Assembly (NCBI GenBank): GCA_963210315.1
Contig: OY723283.1
Location: 62,001 to 126,000, forward strand
DNA: 64,000 nucleotides
Direction: 5' to 3'
Source: Rhynchopus euleeides
Lineage: Eukaryota > Euglenozoa > Diplonemea > Diplonemida > Diplonemidae
Position numbers and translations under genes: made by a program. This document shows positions 18,109-28,647 of the stretch, piece by piece. Position 1 is the stretch's first letter, and every line of letters starts with the position of its first letter. The notes below the pieces were generated by a model, which saw only the letters and a list, made by a program, of their open reading frames with translations, had not been told where the DNA came from and did no database searches.

Positions 18109-19085
18109 GCCGCTGCTGCCTGCCGAGGGATGGCTGTGGGTCCGTTGTTGGAGCCTTCCCCCAGAGGTGTCGCCGCTGCTGCCGCCGCCGCCGCCGCCGC
18201 ACTCGACGGGGTGCCCCCCACGGGAGCTGCCGAAGGGGATGGTGAGGAGTGGGGAAGGGCCGGCGAGTGCCGGGATGGAGTGGGTTGGGATGGAGTAGGT
18301 TGAGAAGAAGTAGAGTGGGATGATGTAGGGTGGGATGTAGTAGGTTGGGATGATGTAGTCTGAGATGTAGGGTGGGATGTAGTAGGTTGGGATGATGTGG
18401 TCTGAGATGCCGTCGGAGGGTGGGTGTTATGGGGTGAAGGGAGGGGGTGGGATGTCGAAGAAGACGGGTTGTCGAGGTGTGCTTCACCGCACCACCTGTA
18501 TGTCGCCGGGGACTTGTCGCGGCACGTGAGGCACACTGCCACCCCGCACTCGCTGCATCCCCAGCACCCGCGAACGCTCACCGGCGTGGTGCACGCCCCG
18601 CAGCTCGTCTGCCAACCGACCTGGAGGCTCATCAGCCGCGCAGCTTCACACCCCCGGACGCGGATATCCTGCCCCACTGGGCACGCGTCCACCTCCAGCG
18701 CCCACTGCTGCAGCGGCTCGGGCAGGATCACGGGCACAAAGTGGCCCACCGCTGTGCCGTCTGCCTGTCCCGACTCACCCACAAACGCCACCGCCGCCAT
18801 CCCTGCCGCCCGCCTCGCTGCGCGCCACACTCTGACCCCCTGGCCCTGCTTCCTGAACGCCAGGATGTTGATGCAGAGGGCCCTCGCGAGCCCCCCGAGG
18901 ACCAGCTCGTCAGCCCACGACTGCAGCCCCGGCCCTGCCCCGCTGCGGCCCATCAGCCGAGCCCACGCCTCCGGCGCCCCCTCCACCAGGGCGCGCAGCC
19001 CGGCGTGCGACACCACCGCCTCCACTGCTCGCCTCCGCGCCTCGGCCGCTGTCACAATCAGACTGGCCGGCAGCTGACCGACCAC
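16170..19085 (-). pseudogene. Element C polyprotein C-terminal part, split by an insertion
   Basis: The upstream piece (19085-18107) matches the second OTU-like domain of A in its later half (AWARLMGRSGAGPGLQSWAD, then GHFVPVILPEPLQ) and then the zinc cluster (CGACTTPVSVRGCWGCSECG). A Ser/Thr/Pro/Gln linker and an alanine run follow. The downstream piece (16949-16170) matches the C-terminal domain of A (TAEGWFELFGQHG against TAAGWKSLFHPLHG) and ends in an Arg/Gly-rich tail. Reverse transcriptase and endonuclease are missing because of 5' truncation. Confidence 0.7.
16950..18106. mobile_element. Double-tailed insertion in element C
   Basis: 1,157 bp bounded by T18 on the left (16950-16967) and A53 on the right (18054-18106), with the 10-bp repeat CTGCCGCTGC at 16940-16949 and 18107-18116. 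The right end is repeat 'E' (17954-18053). The left end begins AGTAATGGGGGGATAAAATC read rightwards and has no other copy here. No ORF looks real. Tails at both outer ends suggest two retro-transcripts joined head to head. Confidence 0.65.
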
Positions 19086-19097
19086 CGCGTCAAACAG

Positions 19098-20106
19098 GCA
19101 AGCAGGCAGCTCAATGATTATCTAGATCTGCAAGCAGGCAGCTCTAGGATTGTCCTGACCTGCAAGCAGGCAGCTCAATGATTTTCTAGATCTGCAAGCA
19201 GGCAGCTCAATGATTTTCTAGACCTGCAAGCAGGCAGCTCTAGGATTGTCCTGACCTGCAAGCAGGCAGCTCTAGGATTGTCCTGACCTGCAAGCAGGCA
19301 GCTCAATGATTTTCTAGACCTGCAAGCAGGCAGCTCTAGGATAGTCCTGACCTGCAAGCAGGCAGCTCAAGGATTTTCCAGATCTGCAAGCAGGCAGCTC
19401 AATGATTTTCTAGACCTGCAAGCAGGCAGCTCTAGGATTGTCCTGACCTGCAAGCAGGCAGCTCAAGGATTTTCCAGATCTGCAAGCAGGCAGCTCAATG
19501 ATTTTCTAGACCTGCAAGCAGGCAGCTCTAGGATTGTCCTGACCTGCAAGCAGGCAGCTCAATGATTTTCTAGATCTGCAAGCAGGCAGCTCTAGGATTG
19601 TCCTGACCTGCAAGCAGGCAGCTCAATGATTTTCTAGATCTGCAAGCAGGCAGCTCAATGATTTTCTAGACCTGCAAGCAGGCAGCTCTAGGATAGTCCT
19701 GACCTGCAAGCAGGCAGCTCAAGGATTTTCCAGATCTGCAAGCAGGCAGCTCAATGATTTTCTAGACCTGCAAGCAGGCAGCTCTAGGATTGTCCTGACC
19801 TGCAAGCAGGCAGCTCAATGATTTTCTAGATCTGCAAGCAGGCAGCTCTAGGATTGTCCTGACCTGCAAGCAGGCAGCTCAATGATTTTCTAGACCTGCA
19901 AGCAGGCAGCTCTAGGATAGTCCTGACCTGCAAGCAGGCAGCTCAAGGATTTTCCAGATCTGCAAGCAGGCAGCTCAATGATTTTCTAGACCTGCAAGCA
20001 GGCAGCTCTAGGATTGTCCTGACCTGCAAGCAGGCAGCTCAATGATTTTCTAGATCTGCAAGCAGGCAGCTCTAGGATTGTCCTGACCTGCAAGCAGGCA
20101 GCTCAA
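19098..20106 (+). repeat. 32-bp satellite, about 31 units
   Basis: An uninterrupted array with a higher-order pattern. Variant units recur in a fixed order (TAGGATTG, AATGATTTTCTAGATC, AATGATTTTCTAGACC, TAGGATAG, AAGGATTTTCC), which implies that blocks of several units were amplified together. CTGCAAGCAG and AGGAnnnTCCT are short inverted repeats within units. The array ends at GCTCAA where element D enters. Confidence 0.95.
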
Positions 20107-20628
20107 TTTTTTTTGGTACCCGGGGGCGAACCGGGGGACTGCTACTCTCCACCTCTGCTCTTGGGGTGTCTGCTGCTTGTCGAGATGACATGCAGGGCGG
20201 AAGCCAACGACACAGTTGCTGTTGGCCACGTGTGGCAGAGGCTAGAGGCTAGAGGGCCGTGTACTTGGCAAGTTCGAACAACAAGGGCCAGACCTCTTCT
20301 ACAGTCTCTCCTTTTTTTTTTTTTTATAATTTTTTTTTTTTTTTGAGTTCTTCCGGACCGAGAATCTTTGCAGCTGTTGTTTGTCTGGGCTAGTTGGTAC
20401 AGAATACAAGGTACAAGAGACAAGCAAGATATAATTTGAGGCCCCCCGCCCCCAGGTTCCCTGCCCACCTGGACGGACCCAAGTGCCTCACACCGGTTCT
20501 CTCCCCACCCGGTGGTCCACCTGACGGGCAAGTGTAAAACAGTCTCTCCCCAAATGGCGACCGTTCGAAAAGTCCAGGGCCCAGAACGCGCAAAAAACAG
20601 GGTTGAAACAGTCCCTGTCGAGCGGTTT
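20107..20628 (-). mobile_element. Element D: 5'-truncated tail of a LINE C relative, with nested insertion
   Basis: The minus-strand tail has A8 (T 20107-20114), the CGGTTCGCCCCCGGGTACC end shared with the SL-headed retroposon, and body sequence shared with the 3' UTR of element C (15442-15660). It breaks off at about 20628 inside the satellite, with a few satellite bases lost and no clear duplication. A 227-bp insertion splits it. Confidence 0.7.
20312..20538. mobile_element. Double-tailed chimeric insertion in element D
   Basis: The left half is a minus-strand 'E' end with a tail (T14, ATAA, T15 at 20312-20344). The right half is a plus-strand LINE A tail (about 20430-20535) ending GTGTAAA. 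Their 5' ends meet at about 20428. One 11-bp repeat, ACAGTCTCTCC, flanks the pair (20301-20311 and 20539-20549), so both halves arrived in one event. Confidence 0.7.
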
Positions 20629-21407
20629 TCTAGACCTGCAAGCAGGCAGCTCTAGGATAGTCCTGACCTGCAAGCAGGCAGCTCAAGGATTTTCCAGATC
20701 TGCAAGCAGGCAGCTCAATGATTTTCTAGACCTGCAAGCAGGCAGCTCTAGGATTGTCCTGACCTGCAAGCAGGCAGCTCAATGATTTTCTAGATCTGCA
20801 AGCAGGCAGCTCTAGGATTGTCCTGACCTGCAAGCAGGCAGCTCAATGATTTTCTAGATCTGCAAGCAGGCAGCTCAATGATTTTCTAGACCTGCAAGCA
20901 GGCAGCTCTAGGATAGTCCTGACCTGCAAGCAGGCAGCTCAAGGATTTTCCAGATCTGCAAGCAGGCAGCTCAATGATTTTCTAGACCTGCAAGCAGGCA
21001 GCTCTAGGATTGTCCTGACCTGCAAGCAGGCAGCTCAATGATTTTCTAGATCTGCAAGCAGGCAGCTCTAGGATTGTCCTGACCTGCAAGCAGGCAGCTC
21101 AATGATTTTCTAGATCTGCAAGCAGGCAGCTCAATGATTTTCTAGACCTGCAAGCAGGCAGCTCTAGGATAGTCCTGACCTGCAAGCAGGCAGCTCAAGG
21201 ATTTTCCAGATCTGCAAGCAGGCAGCTCAATGATTTTCTAGACCTGCAAGCAGGCAGCTCTAGGATTGTCCTGACCTGCAAGCAGGCAGCTCAATGATTT
21301 TCTAGATCTGCAAGCAGGCAGCTCTAGGATTGTCCTGACCTGCAAGCAGGCAGCTCAAGGATTTTCCAGATCTGCAAGCAGGCAGCTCAAGGATTTGCAG
21401 GCAGCTC
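20629..21407 (+). repeat. 32-bp satellite, about 24 units, right end of the array
   Basis: The same unit family and order as at 19098-20106. The last units are degenerate and shortened (GGATTTGCAGGCAGCTCCTG), marking the boundary with the host gene block. Confidence 0.95.
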
Positions 21408-21710
21408 CTGTGTCCACGTTGTCGCGACAAATGCAAGCAACTCTCTCTATCGGTGCCGTCCCCGACCAGTACTCTTCTTCCTGTGACACAGGCCGAAAGT
21501 CGTAACTCTGCACCTGAGGTGCGCCACGTCCAACCAGCCAAAGTTGTGAATCTGTGTCTCGAGCTAGTTTCGAGTAGTGGAGTCGACACCGGTCGACTCC
21601 ATCGTCGACCGGTCGGTACACTGTGTCGCTGCCTTTTCCTTCTGCCGCCCTGGAGACCCGAAGACAGGAGCATTCTTGCGTTGTCCCGGAGCGGCTTGGG
21701 GAACGGAACC
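21408..21710. other. Spacer and 3' UTR of the GlcNAc-transferase gene, with a perfect hairpin
   Basis: No ORF is credible here. At 21579-21600 the arms GGAGTCGAC and GTCGACTCC are perfect inverted repeats around ACCG, and CGTCGACCGGTCGG follows. It could be a 3' UTR structure. No further signal is seen. Confidence 0.4.
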
Positions 21711-23755
21711 TTACACCGGCTGGACCACATACGGCCCGCGAGGCGACGAGAAGTTGGTGCAGAACTCCCCACGGTGGCCCGCCTTCGCAGCGTCCCCCCC
21801 TCTGTTCTTTATATCTATGCGTGCAAACTTCCAGTACTGCTCGATCGTGCGGACCGGCCCCAAGCCGTACCGCGGCAACTCTTTGAGCACCCCCTCGTCC
21901 GTGGTATCGGCAGGCACCATCAAGTGGTCAGAACCCTTCACAGGTGCCTTCAAGATGTACTGCAGCCGCTTGTACGCGGTGTTCTGCTCATGTGACCCCT
22001 GGCCCCCTGACCAAGACTTCTCACCCCACACCCGAGGTTGGTTCTCCCGGTAGTAGTGATGGAACAGGATGTTCTCACTTGGGGAGAAGAGGTCGTATCC
22101 CCATGTCCAGAGGCGCGCCGTGTACAGGAATTCCTCGCCGTCCCACAGGAAGGGGAGATGAGGGTCGAACGGGGCCTCGATGATCATCCGGCCAGGGCCG
22201 AACAGCAGACCTGCACCGGTGTAAGCCTGAGGACGCGGGAAGTTGGAAACCGCCACCGTTGACGCACGCTGGTTCTTGATAATGGAGCGCTCGTGAAATT
22301 CCCCACCACACAGGAATGATACGCTGCTGAAGTCCTCCAGTGCACTGCCGGGTGGGGTGCCCAGCGGGTGCGGGTTCTCCGGGTTGCTATTGTTCAGCCC
22401 CTGTGGGTAGCACGACAGCACACACTTCTTCGACGGACACTTCTTGACGTCGGACAAGAGGCGCATGTCCCAGTTTTTGACGAACCGGTTGTGTGCATCG
22501 ATCATCATGAAGAAGTCCTCGCCTCGGTACATTGCCGCTGCCAGGGAACGGGCATGGGTGGGCCCCTTCGCCTTGGACGCGTGGAACGTGCGGACGCGGA
22601 TCTGTCACGGTGTTGGTGTTGATATACTCACTCCGTGAACTGAGGCGAAAAACGCAAACCTGGGGTCAACTTGTGTTTGCTTTGGCGCCTTCGCTCGAAA
22701 GTGCAGAAAAAGCCGCCGAACAAACTTGGTTGCAACTTCACACACACTTTGACACGGAGCGAACCCCCCTTTGGCTTCATTATTTTGAGAAGCGCCCCAA
22801 CACAAGCCCAACGCAATACCGCGAAGAAGACAAGCCCGAGACATACCTGGTCCGATGGACAGAAACCTGCGTGCAGGTCACAATCCCAGTTGTGCACACA
22901 CTGGGCGTCTTCGGGGTATTTCTGGCACACAACACCCACGAAAATGCGTCGGGGGAAGCGCGCCTTCTCAAACATGCTCTTCAAGGTGAAATGTGCATCG
23001 CGGTCCCGGAATGCTGCCATCGAGACGAAGATCGTGGGTTCGCCTTCGATGCGATGCTTGCCGTCCAAGCCACCCCCAGGCAACGCTTCACCGGAGGAGC
23101 AATCTTTGGTCCAGCTGTCGGACTCACGATCCGGCCCCAAGTACGGCACACCATCACGGAGGGAACACTTCGTTTTGCTGCCCTTCTCGCACGTCACACC
23201 CTTGCACATCATCCCTTTATCGAGACACGTCTGCTGCGCCCCTGCGAGGGTCTGCACAGCCTCTGCCGAATGCTTGCACAGGCATTCCTTCAAATAGCCG
23301 GGTGCGGGATCCTGTCCGAAGCCTGCTGTGGTGCAAGACACAGGAGACCCGTCACCCTCTGTTGTCGCAAACTTTGTACCTTTGCCGTAGCGAATGGTCC
23401 CTGAACACGTGCAAGAGTCTCCCTCCGTTGCACAGTACTCCCAGCCCATGTCCAGGAGGGACCCAAGGGTGGTCCCTGGGTGGTAATTCCACGTGCACCC
23501 AGTGCCCGGAGAGGACTGCTGGCCCACAATGGCGGGCGCGGCTTGCTGCACTTCGTTCGTCTCCTTCTCCTTGGCGGGAGCTGTCTCGAGGTGTGCGAGG
23601 GCCTTCTTTATTTGAGCCAGTGATTCGCGCTGCTCCGCCATGTGCTTGAGGACAACGTCCGTGTTGGGGTTCTTGGTGAGATGAAAAGAGCTCAGTATCA
23701 AGAAGAGCATCATAAGAAGAAGCCCCCCGAAGGCCAGAAGAGGAAAGGACTTCAT
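21711..23755 (-). CDS. Skp1-type GlcNAc-transferase-like membrane protein
   Basis: Exons 23755-22847 and 22601-21711; the intron (245 bp) has a GTATGT donor and CAG acceptor in phase 0. 599 residues. Residues 4-24 form a signal anchor, so this is a type II membrane protein facing the Golgi or ER lumen. A Lys/Glu-rich stem and a cysteine-rich region follow. The catalytic part starts at IFVSMAAFRDRDAHFTLKSM (about residue 225) and continues across the splice as SDQ-IRVRTFHASKAKGPTHARSL and MYRGEDFFMMIDAHNRF. These are typical of the glycosyltransferase family (Pfam GlcNAc) that includes the Skp1 hydroxyproline GlcNAc-transferase; MIDAH fits the metal-binding motif. The Skp1 enzyme is cytosolic, whereas this one is membrane-anchored, so the acceptor may differ. 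I chose the start at the hydrophobic anchor; an in-frame start upstream at 23908 is less likely. Confidence 0.85.
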
Positions 23756-24093
23756 CCCCCCCCTCCCCCCCCCCCCCCGCTTGCGGTGAATGTCTCTGAG
23801 TGTGGTGGTGGGTGCGTTCGAGAAGGAGCACGCGAGCACGTGAGTACGCAACTTTACTCTCAGGGCGGGGGCAATTTCACCGACTTCGCTGACTTCCACC
23901 GCTGTCATAACTGCGGTTTGCCTGCGGCTCTACGGAACCTCGGAAGGCACAAGCGGTGCTCGTGACTCCTGCACGAACAACTGAGGGAAATCTACAGACA
24001 GACTGCTGTGATCACAGCACTTTCTAATGTCTCTGGAGGAATGGGGTCGGATGATACGGTGTTGGGCGAGATCACGGTACAAGGGTAATGGAG
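23756..24093. other. Intergenic region between GlcNAc-transferase and NEK genes
   Basis: It holds a G-run (about 23757-23777) just before the downstream start codon on the minus strand. No other gene or repeat is seen. Confidence 0.5.
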
Positions 24094-25394
24094 TCAGAGC
24101 GGGTGGTTCGCCTCGTGTGAGGGTGGCCACGCTGTCTCGTTGTCTGAGGTGGGGTGCAGAAGCTCTGTAGGTCGGTGTGGTGTGTCAGACTTGCAATACA
24201 GCATGCAGCATACTGGAAGTGAAGACGGCGTGCTGTTGGCGGAATACTGCTTCCCGCTGCTCGCCGACCCTTTGCTCGGTGGTGTGACAACATAGTCCCG
24301 GTCCGGCGTGGTCGGGTGGACGTGCAGCGCGGGTTGTGGTGTTGCAGCACTGTACAGGTTGGCTTCTCTCTCCTCCAGCAGCTGCTCCCTGTCATCCAAC
24401 ATCTGCCGCAGCACGCGCAGCTCAGACTCACGGCGAGCCATCTCTGCCTCACGCTCGTTGAGCCACGCCTCTTTGCCCCGCAACTCCTCCTCCTTGCGCT
24501 TCAGCTCGAAGTAGTGATTCGACAGCTTCTTCTCCTTCAGACGGATGCTGAGACACGGCAACGCAAGAAGCTTCTCGACCGTGGGGCGCACTGCTGCGTC
24601 CACCCGGAGACACAGCGCAATAAAGTTGGACAACTCGGCAGAGTAGCACTCGTCAATGTCCCTGAACTTACCACCCTTGATCTTCACAGCCAGGGAGAGG
24701 TGGTTTGTCGCCTCGAAGGGTGGTCTGTTCTGGCAGTACTCGTACAGGACACAGCCGAGTCCCCAGACATCGCTCCTTTCGTCGTACTCCTGGTCCTTGA
24801 TCTGCTCGGGCGACATGTAGTACGGTGTCCCCACATGTGACCGGGCAAAGAGGGACTGGTCCCCCATCATTTTTGCCAAGCCGAAATCCCCGAGCTTCAC
24901 GTTGTTGTCAGAGTCGAGGAGGATGTTGGCTGGCTTAATGTCCCGGTGCAGCACCTTCCCTTCTTTGCGACAGTGGCACGCCTCCAACGCGAGGCACAGC
25001 TGGAGCGCAACACGCCACACGTGCCTCTCTTCTGGTTGGGCTCCCGCGAGCTTGTTCCGGCGGATCAGAGATGCCAGATCGCCCTGGCCGCAGTGTTCCA
25101 TCACAATGTAGATCTTGTACGACGCACGGTCGATGATGCGGTCGTAGTAGCGGACAATGTAGGGGTGCTTGAAGCTGCGGAGGATGTTCACTTCGGAGAC
25201 GATGAGTTGCTTCTCCTTGTCAGCCATTTTTCCTGCACAGTGAACAGGGGTGGTTTGCAGGGTTGAGTTTCAGTGGGCATACCGAAATCCAGTTCTTTCC
25301 AGACAAACAACTTGTTGTCTGCCTTTCTCCGAATCTTCGCAACTTTACCGAAGCTGCCATACCCAATCGTCTCGAGGGGCTCGTAGGCATCCAT
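24094..25394 (-). CDS. NIMA-related protein kinase (NEK2-like)
   Basis: Exons 25394-25283 and 25232-24094; the 50-bp intron is GTATGC...TGTGCAG. 416 residues. The kinase domain covers about residues 4-260: GYGSFGKV loop, catalytic lysine in VWKELDFG, acidic helix-C residue in EVNIL, HRDIKPAN, DFGLAK, and GTPYYMSPEQ ahead of the APE-type end. IIDRASYKIYIVMEHCGQGD is the hinge pattern of NEK2-class kinases. A charged coiled coil (about 270-345) follows, then a Ser/Thr-rich tail. NEKs act in the centrosome or basal body, cilium and mitosis. A TTG triplet six bases upstream is not the start. A likely trans-splice acceptor (TCACAG, at 25415-25416) lies 20 bases upstream of the ATG. Confidence 0.92.
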
Positions 25395-25553
25395 GCCCAA
25401 ACCCTTTGTGTAACCTGTGACGACGAGCAGTCAAGCAGAGTGGCCAACAATTGCAATAACTGATAGCGGGAAAAAGATGACCCGTGCAAAACTGTACATG
25501 TGGGAGGGGGTTGGTCGTGCGCAACTTCTTTATCGTATCGTGCGTGCCTCTCC

Positions 25554-26461
25554 TCAGAGAGACCCAAGGCGGAGCCCGAAGGCAATCAGGTGATGGTCTG
25601 TGTCTTCGTACCCCTGTGAGGTGGCGGAGTGTTTGAAGTGACGGCGCAAAGTCAACATACCTCTGGGGGGGTCAAGATGCGCCCGTCTCCGCGGACGCCG
25701 GGGAGGCGGTTCATGTCGCGGAAATGCACCATCCCGCGCTCAAAGTAGTCTTGAATATTTTGTTTGAAGGTTGCGATATCCCCCTGGTCGCCCTCGAGCT
25801 CGACAAGCCCGAAAGGGATTGTTGTCCGGAAGGCCTCCTGTGCATGCGCAATTGCCTTGAAGGAGTTAAACAAAGACGGCCCCATCCCACGCACGATGGC
25901 CTCTCCGGAGGGGCTGGAGGAGATGAGCTTCACAAGCTCGCCGCCAGAGAAGACGTAAGACTTCTCCCATTCAGGGCTGTTTTTGTCAAATTCCAGCTCA
26001 AGGGGACGGTCGTTGTAGTAGTCAGTGGGTGTTTTCGCTGCCCACTGGAGCATGTCCTGCGGCAGCTCTGACTTGTCCAGCACATCAATGACCTTGCTGG
26101 CTGCTGGGAAGGTGAAACCATCTGCTGTGTAGTGCACCTTGAATGTGTGGTAGTCGTCAGGGTTTGACTCCAGCTTCACCTGGATGGAAGACTGCGCACC
26201 AAACATTGACGCGTGCTTCGCCGACGAGAGGTCACCCTCGGCCATCCCGAGCCCTTTGATAACGGCAATCGTGCTCCTCGCCCCAACACACTCCAGGACA
26301 CCCCCGGTGCCTTCCTTCATGTCACGAATTACATTTGCCTTCACCTCTTCTGCTGCTGCCGCCGCCTCCTGTTCGGTTGCATTCCACGCATGCAGCTGCA
26401 CACGAAAAGGTGGTGCCACCACACTGCTGGCCCTCCTTGCCAGGACTCGCCCGCTTCGCAT
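25554..26461 (-). CDS. Probable mitochondrial protein of unknown function
   Basis: Exons 26461-25661 and 25613-25554; the 47-bp intron is GTATGT...CTCACAG, in phase 0. 286 residues. The N-terminus (MRSGRVLARRASSVVAPPFR) is rich in Arg and Ser with no acids, as in mitochondrial presequences. The body is soluble, with an acidic middle and FERGMVHFRDMNRLPGVRGD near the C-terminus; the last exon adds GYEDTDHHLIAFGLRLGSL. There is no membrane segment and no family I recognise. The start is supported by a pyrimidine-rich tract and CACACAG acceptor (26493-26494) about 30 bases upstream. Neighbours on one side are also probable mitochondrial proteins. Confidence 0.75.
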
Positions 26462-26793
26462 TGCGAGAGCAGGATACCCACCCCAGGTGGGCCTGTGTGC
26501 CGTGGTGTTGCTTGTGCTGGTGTGGTGGAAGAAACAAGAAGCACAGACCAGGAGACGGGGGGAATGAAGAAATCTGCACTGGGTGATACTCGTCGTCTCA
26601 GGGAGGGGGGAGGGGGAGGGGGCTCTTTCACGATTCCGTCGTTCCTCTGGGTTTGCGTTGTGTGCATTCCACTCCCCTGCTCAAAAGGGGGATCTTCAGG
26701 GACCCTCTGGCAGGCACCGGCCCTCGAGCCAAGGACACCCCCGTAGCGCAGGGCAGAGCACACCACGAAGAGGCCGCACATCAGTGTCAACAC

Positions 26794-27153
26794 TCATCCC
26801 TCCCGTTGCTGGGCCGCTCTCTTCTTCTCTTCTCGCTTCTCCCGCGCCAGGCACTGCTGAAGGGCAGTCTTCTCGTCATAGCAGTAACAGACCCGCTCGT
26901 GCATTGCGAAACCCTGCACTGCTTCCTGGTTGAAACACTTGAAGTAAGCACCGTTGGGTTCCGAGCATGGGTGGTCTGCCTTCATCTTGGCGTCATAAGG
27001 GCGGTCCGGGGAGTGCCCGAGAACGGCATTAACATTCACAGAGGAAGGGATCTTCTGGTCGAGAAGGACATCCTCTTTGAGAGGAACGGGCCGCATCACC
27101 CTGTCCCAGTCGAACTGGGAAACGGCTGGCACGAGGTCATCATCACCCGCCAT
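26794..27153 (-). CDS. Twin CX9C (CHCH) mitochondrial protein
   Basis: 119 residues, one exon. Two cysteine pairs with nine-residue spacing are visible: C-SEPNGAYFK-C (about 62-72) and C-YDEKTALQQ-C (about 91-101). This is the twin CX9C helical hairpin fold that is oxidised by the Mia40/Erv1 route in the intermembrane space and is common among respiratory complex subunits and assembly factors. The C-terminus is Lys/Arg/Glu-rich. I chose the ATG at 27153 because a strong acceptor (GTCACACAG, 27172-27173) lies just upstream; longer in-frame starts to 27240 would precede it. The exact complex is not determinable. Confidence 0.8.
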   Translation of the reverse strand: MAGDDDLVPAVSQFDWDRVMRPVPLKEDVLLDQKIPSSVNVNAVLGHSPDRPYDAKMKADHPCSEPNGAYFKCFNQEAVQGFAMHERVCYCYDEKTALQQCLAREKREEKKRAAQQREG

Positions 27154-27270
27154 TTTTTCCACCCACCCCAGCTGTGTGACAGGTCGTGGGCAGTTGTGAT
27201 GCATTTGCACAGAAGCCATTTGTTGTGTCATGCATTGCAAAGCGTCCGAATCTCGTGACCTCGATCAACG

Positions 27271-28104
27271 TCACAGAACACGGTTAAACCCCGCCTCGGG
27301 CTGTCGTGCCTCGGATTGTTCACGAAGGACGTCAGCGTGGAGCGACTCTCGCATTGCCTTGGCCACACCATCATCAGTTCCTTCCCTCTGGAACTGCTTC
27401 TTTGCGTTGTACTTCAGGGTACCCAAGCCGTAACCAACCTGAGAAGAAGGAGGTGGACAAAATACTAACTACGGGCGGCAACATACCACAAAGCCTGCGG
27501 AGGACCAGCGAGCGAGGTTCCACAGTAGGGGAATGGGTCTCGCAACATCCATAAAAGTGAACGTCGACGCAGCCAGTGAGTACGCGCAGGCATAGTGAAC
27601 GGGCCTTCTTTCGACATCCTCGTTCATCCCGAGGGTCACCCCCTGTCGGTTTGCAATACGACGTGAGATGTCCATACTCAGCGCGTCGCCGGCGATAAGT
27701 GCCAGGGAGAGGATGGCGAATGACTGCATGTACTTCGCGCACAGCGAGAATGCGGTCGCCATCACCACTTTGCCGTTCACGGTCATCCCCGACGCCCTTC
27801 GAGCGGAAAGATACCTTGCAGAAAAGAAAAGGCCGATTGGGATACTGCCTGCAGTCGTCAACATCATTACCTGCTCTGGTCTGTCTGACCAGTCCTGAAA
27901 AGGACTTGGAAGATGCAGGTCGCCGCGTGCTGAGAACACGGAGCGCGGGTACTCCCAGAATGACCATCTGCAACCAGCGACATCCCGCACCGTCAGGGCA
28001 TCCAACTCTGGCGACTCGCTGAGGGGAACCCTCCTCACCCATTCAGGGAAATCATCGCCATCTGGTTGACTGAGCAAAGCATGAGGGGCGCAGACAGATG
28101 CCAT
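27271..28104 (-). CDS. Three-helix membrane protein, unknown
   Basis: Exons 28104-27487 and 27438-27271; the 48-bp intron is GTATGT...TTCTCAG, in phase 0. 261 residues. Three likely membrane helices: MMLTTAGSIPIGLFFSARYL (about 95), VVMATAFSLCAKYMQSFAIL onward (about 125) and YACAYSLAASTFTFMDVARP onward (about 175). The C-terminus is hydrophilic and charged. The length, three helices and gene neighbours suggest a mitochondrial inner-membrane protein, but there is no clear presequence and I recognise no family. A CCACCACAG acceptor sits six bases upstream of the start (28110-28111). Confidence 0.75.
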
Positions 28105-28278
28105 ATCTCCTGTGGTGGCTGTTGACGTGAGTGCTTCACAGGAGCGCTGGCGAGAAGTATCAACCGGGTCACGCGGTGCAGGCTCCTTCCTGTATGGGCC
28201 TCTCGTGGGCTCTACCGGTACTCAAACTTCTGCGCGCTTCTTGGCTAGCACAAGCGGCGCTTGGATTCCGAATCTAGG

Positions 28279-28647
28279 CTACTGTCTTGCTCTGAAGATC
28301 ACCTGTTGTCGTGAGAGGGAAGGTGTGTGGGACACGGCAAACTAATGGCATACCTGAAAGTCCCCAATCATTTGCGCGTAGAAAATACTGTCAGAAAATG
28401 TGACTGAAAGGCGCTTCAACTTCTCACCGGACTGCAGGCACGTCCCGAGGGTGCTCAGCATCGTTGTCAGCGCACCAGCAGCAGCGCCCTCATCCAAGCC
28501 GCCGTGGCTCAGAACCTTCTTCGCGGGGTGCGCGGAGGTGTCGAACACAATACATTCCACAATCTGCCCGTCCTCCTTGAGGCGCTCCACAGTCTCGGTC
28601 ACCTTCTCCAATGTCACCTCGCCACCGGCTGCTGCGGGGGCTGCCAT
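28279..28647 (-). CDS. Ragulator subunit LAMTOR4-like
   Basis: Exons 28647-28354 and 28302-28279; the 51-bp intron is GTATGC...ACAACAG. The last exon codes for only seven residues (VIFRARQ). 105 residues. The pattern GLDEGAAAGALTTMLSTLGT followed by KRLSVTFSDS and a final FRARQ aligns by eye with human LAMTOR4 ([29 protein letters not shown], VKRQ). LAMTOR4 is a roadblock-fold subunit of Ragulator, which anchors Rag GTPases and mTORC1 on lysosomes. The length is close to that of animal LAMTOR4. A roadblock protein of another class remains possible. Together with CCZ1 in the same block it points to endolysosomal functions. Confidence 0.7.

Larger units (their letters stand above)
15416..19097 (-). 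mobile_element. LINE element C, 5'-truncated, with nested insertion
   Basis: A minus-strand LINE of the same family as A and B. The poly(A) is T26 at 15416-15441 on the plus strand; the 3' UTR runs from 15442 to about 16169; the ORF end covers 16170-16949 and 18107-19085. It is truncated at 19097, before the reverse transcriptase. The target duplication GCAAGCAGGCAGCTCAA lies at 15399-15415 and 19098-19114. A second insertion (16950-18106) splits the ORF. The 3' UTR block 15442-15660 recurs in element D and in part in the SL-headed retroposon. Confidence 0.8.

Noticed and set aside
19098-21407. Array with constant 13-bp and variable 19-bp parts, like a CRISPR
   Set aside because: The variable parts are only five recurring types in repeating order, the repeats are too short and the DNA is eukaryotic. 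It is a satellite.
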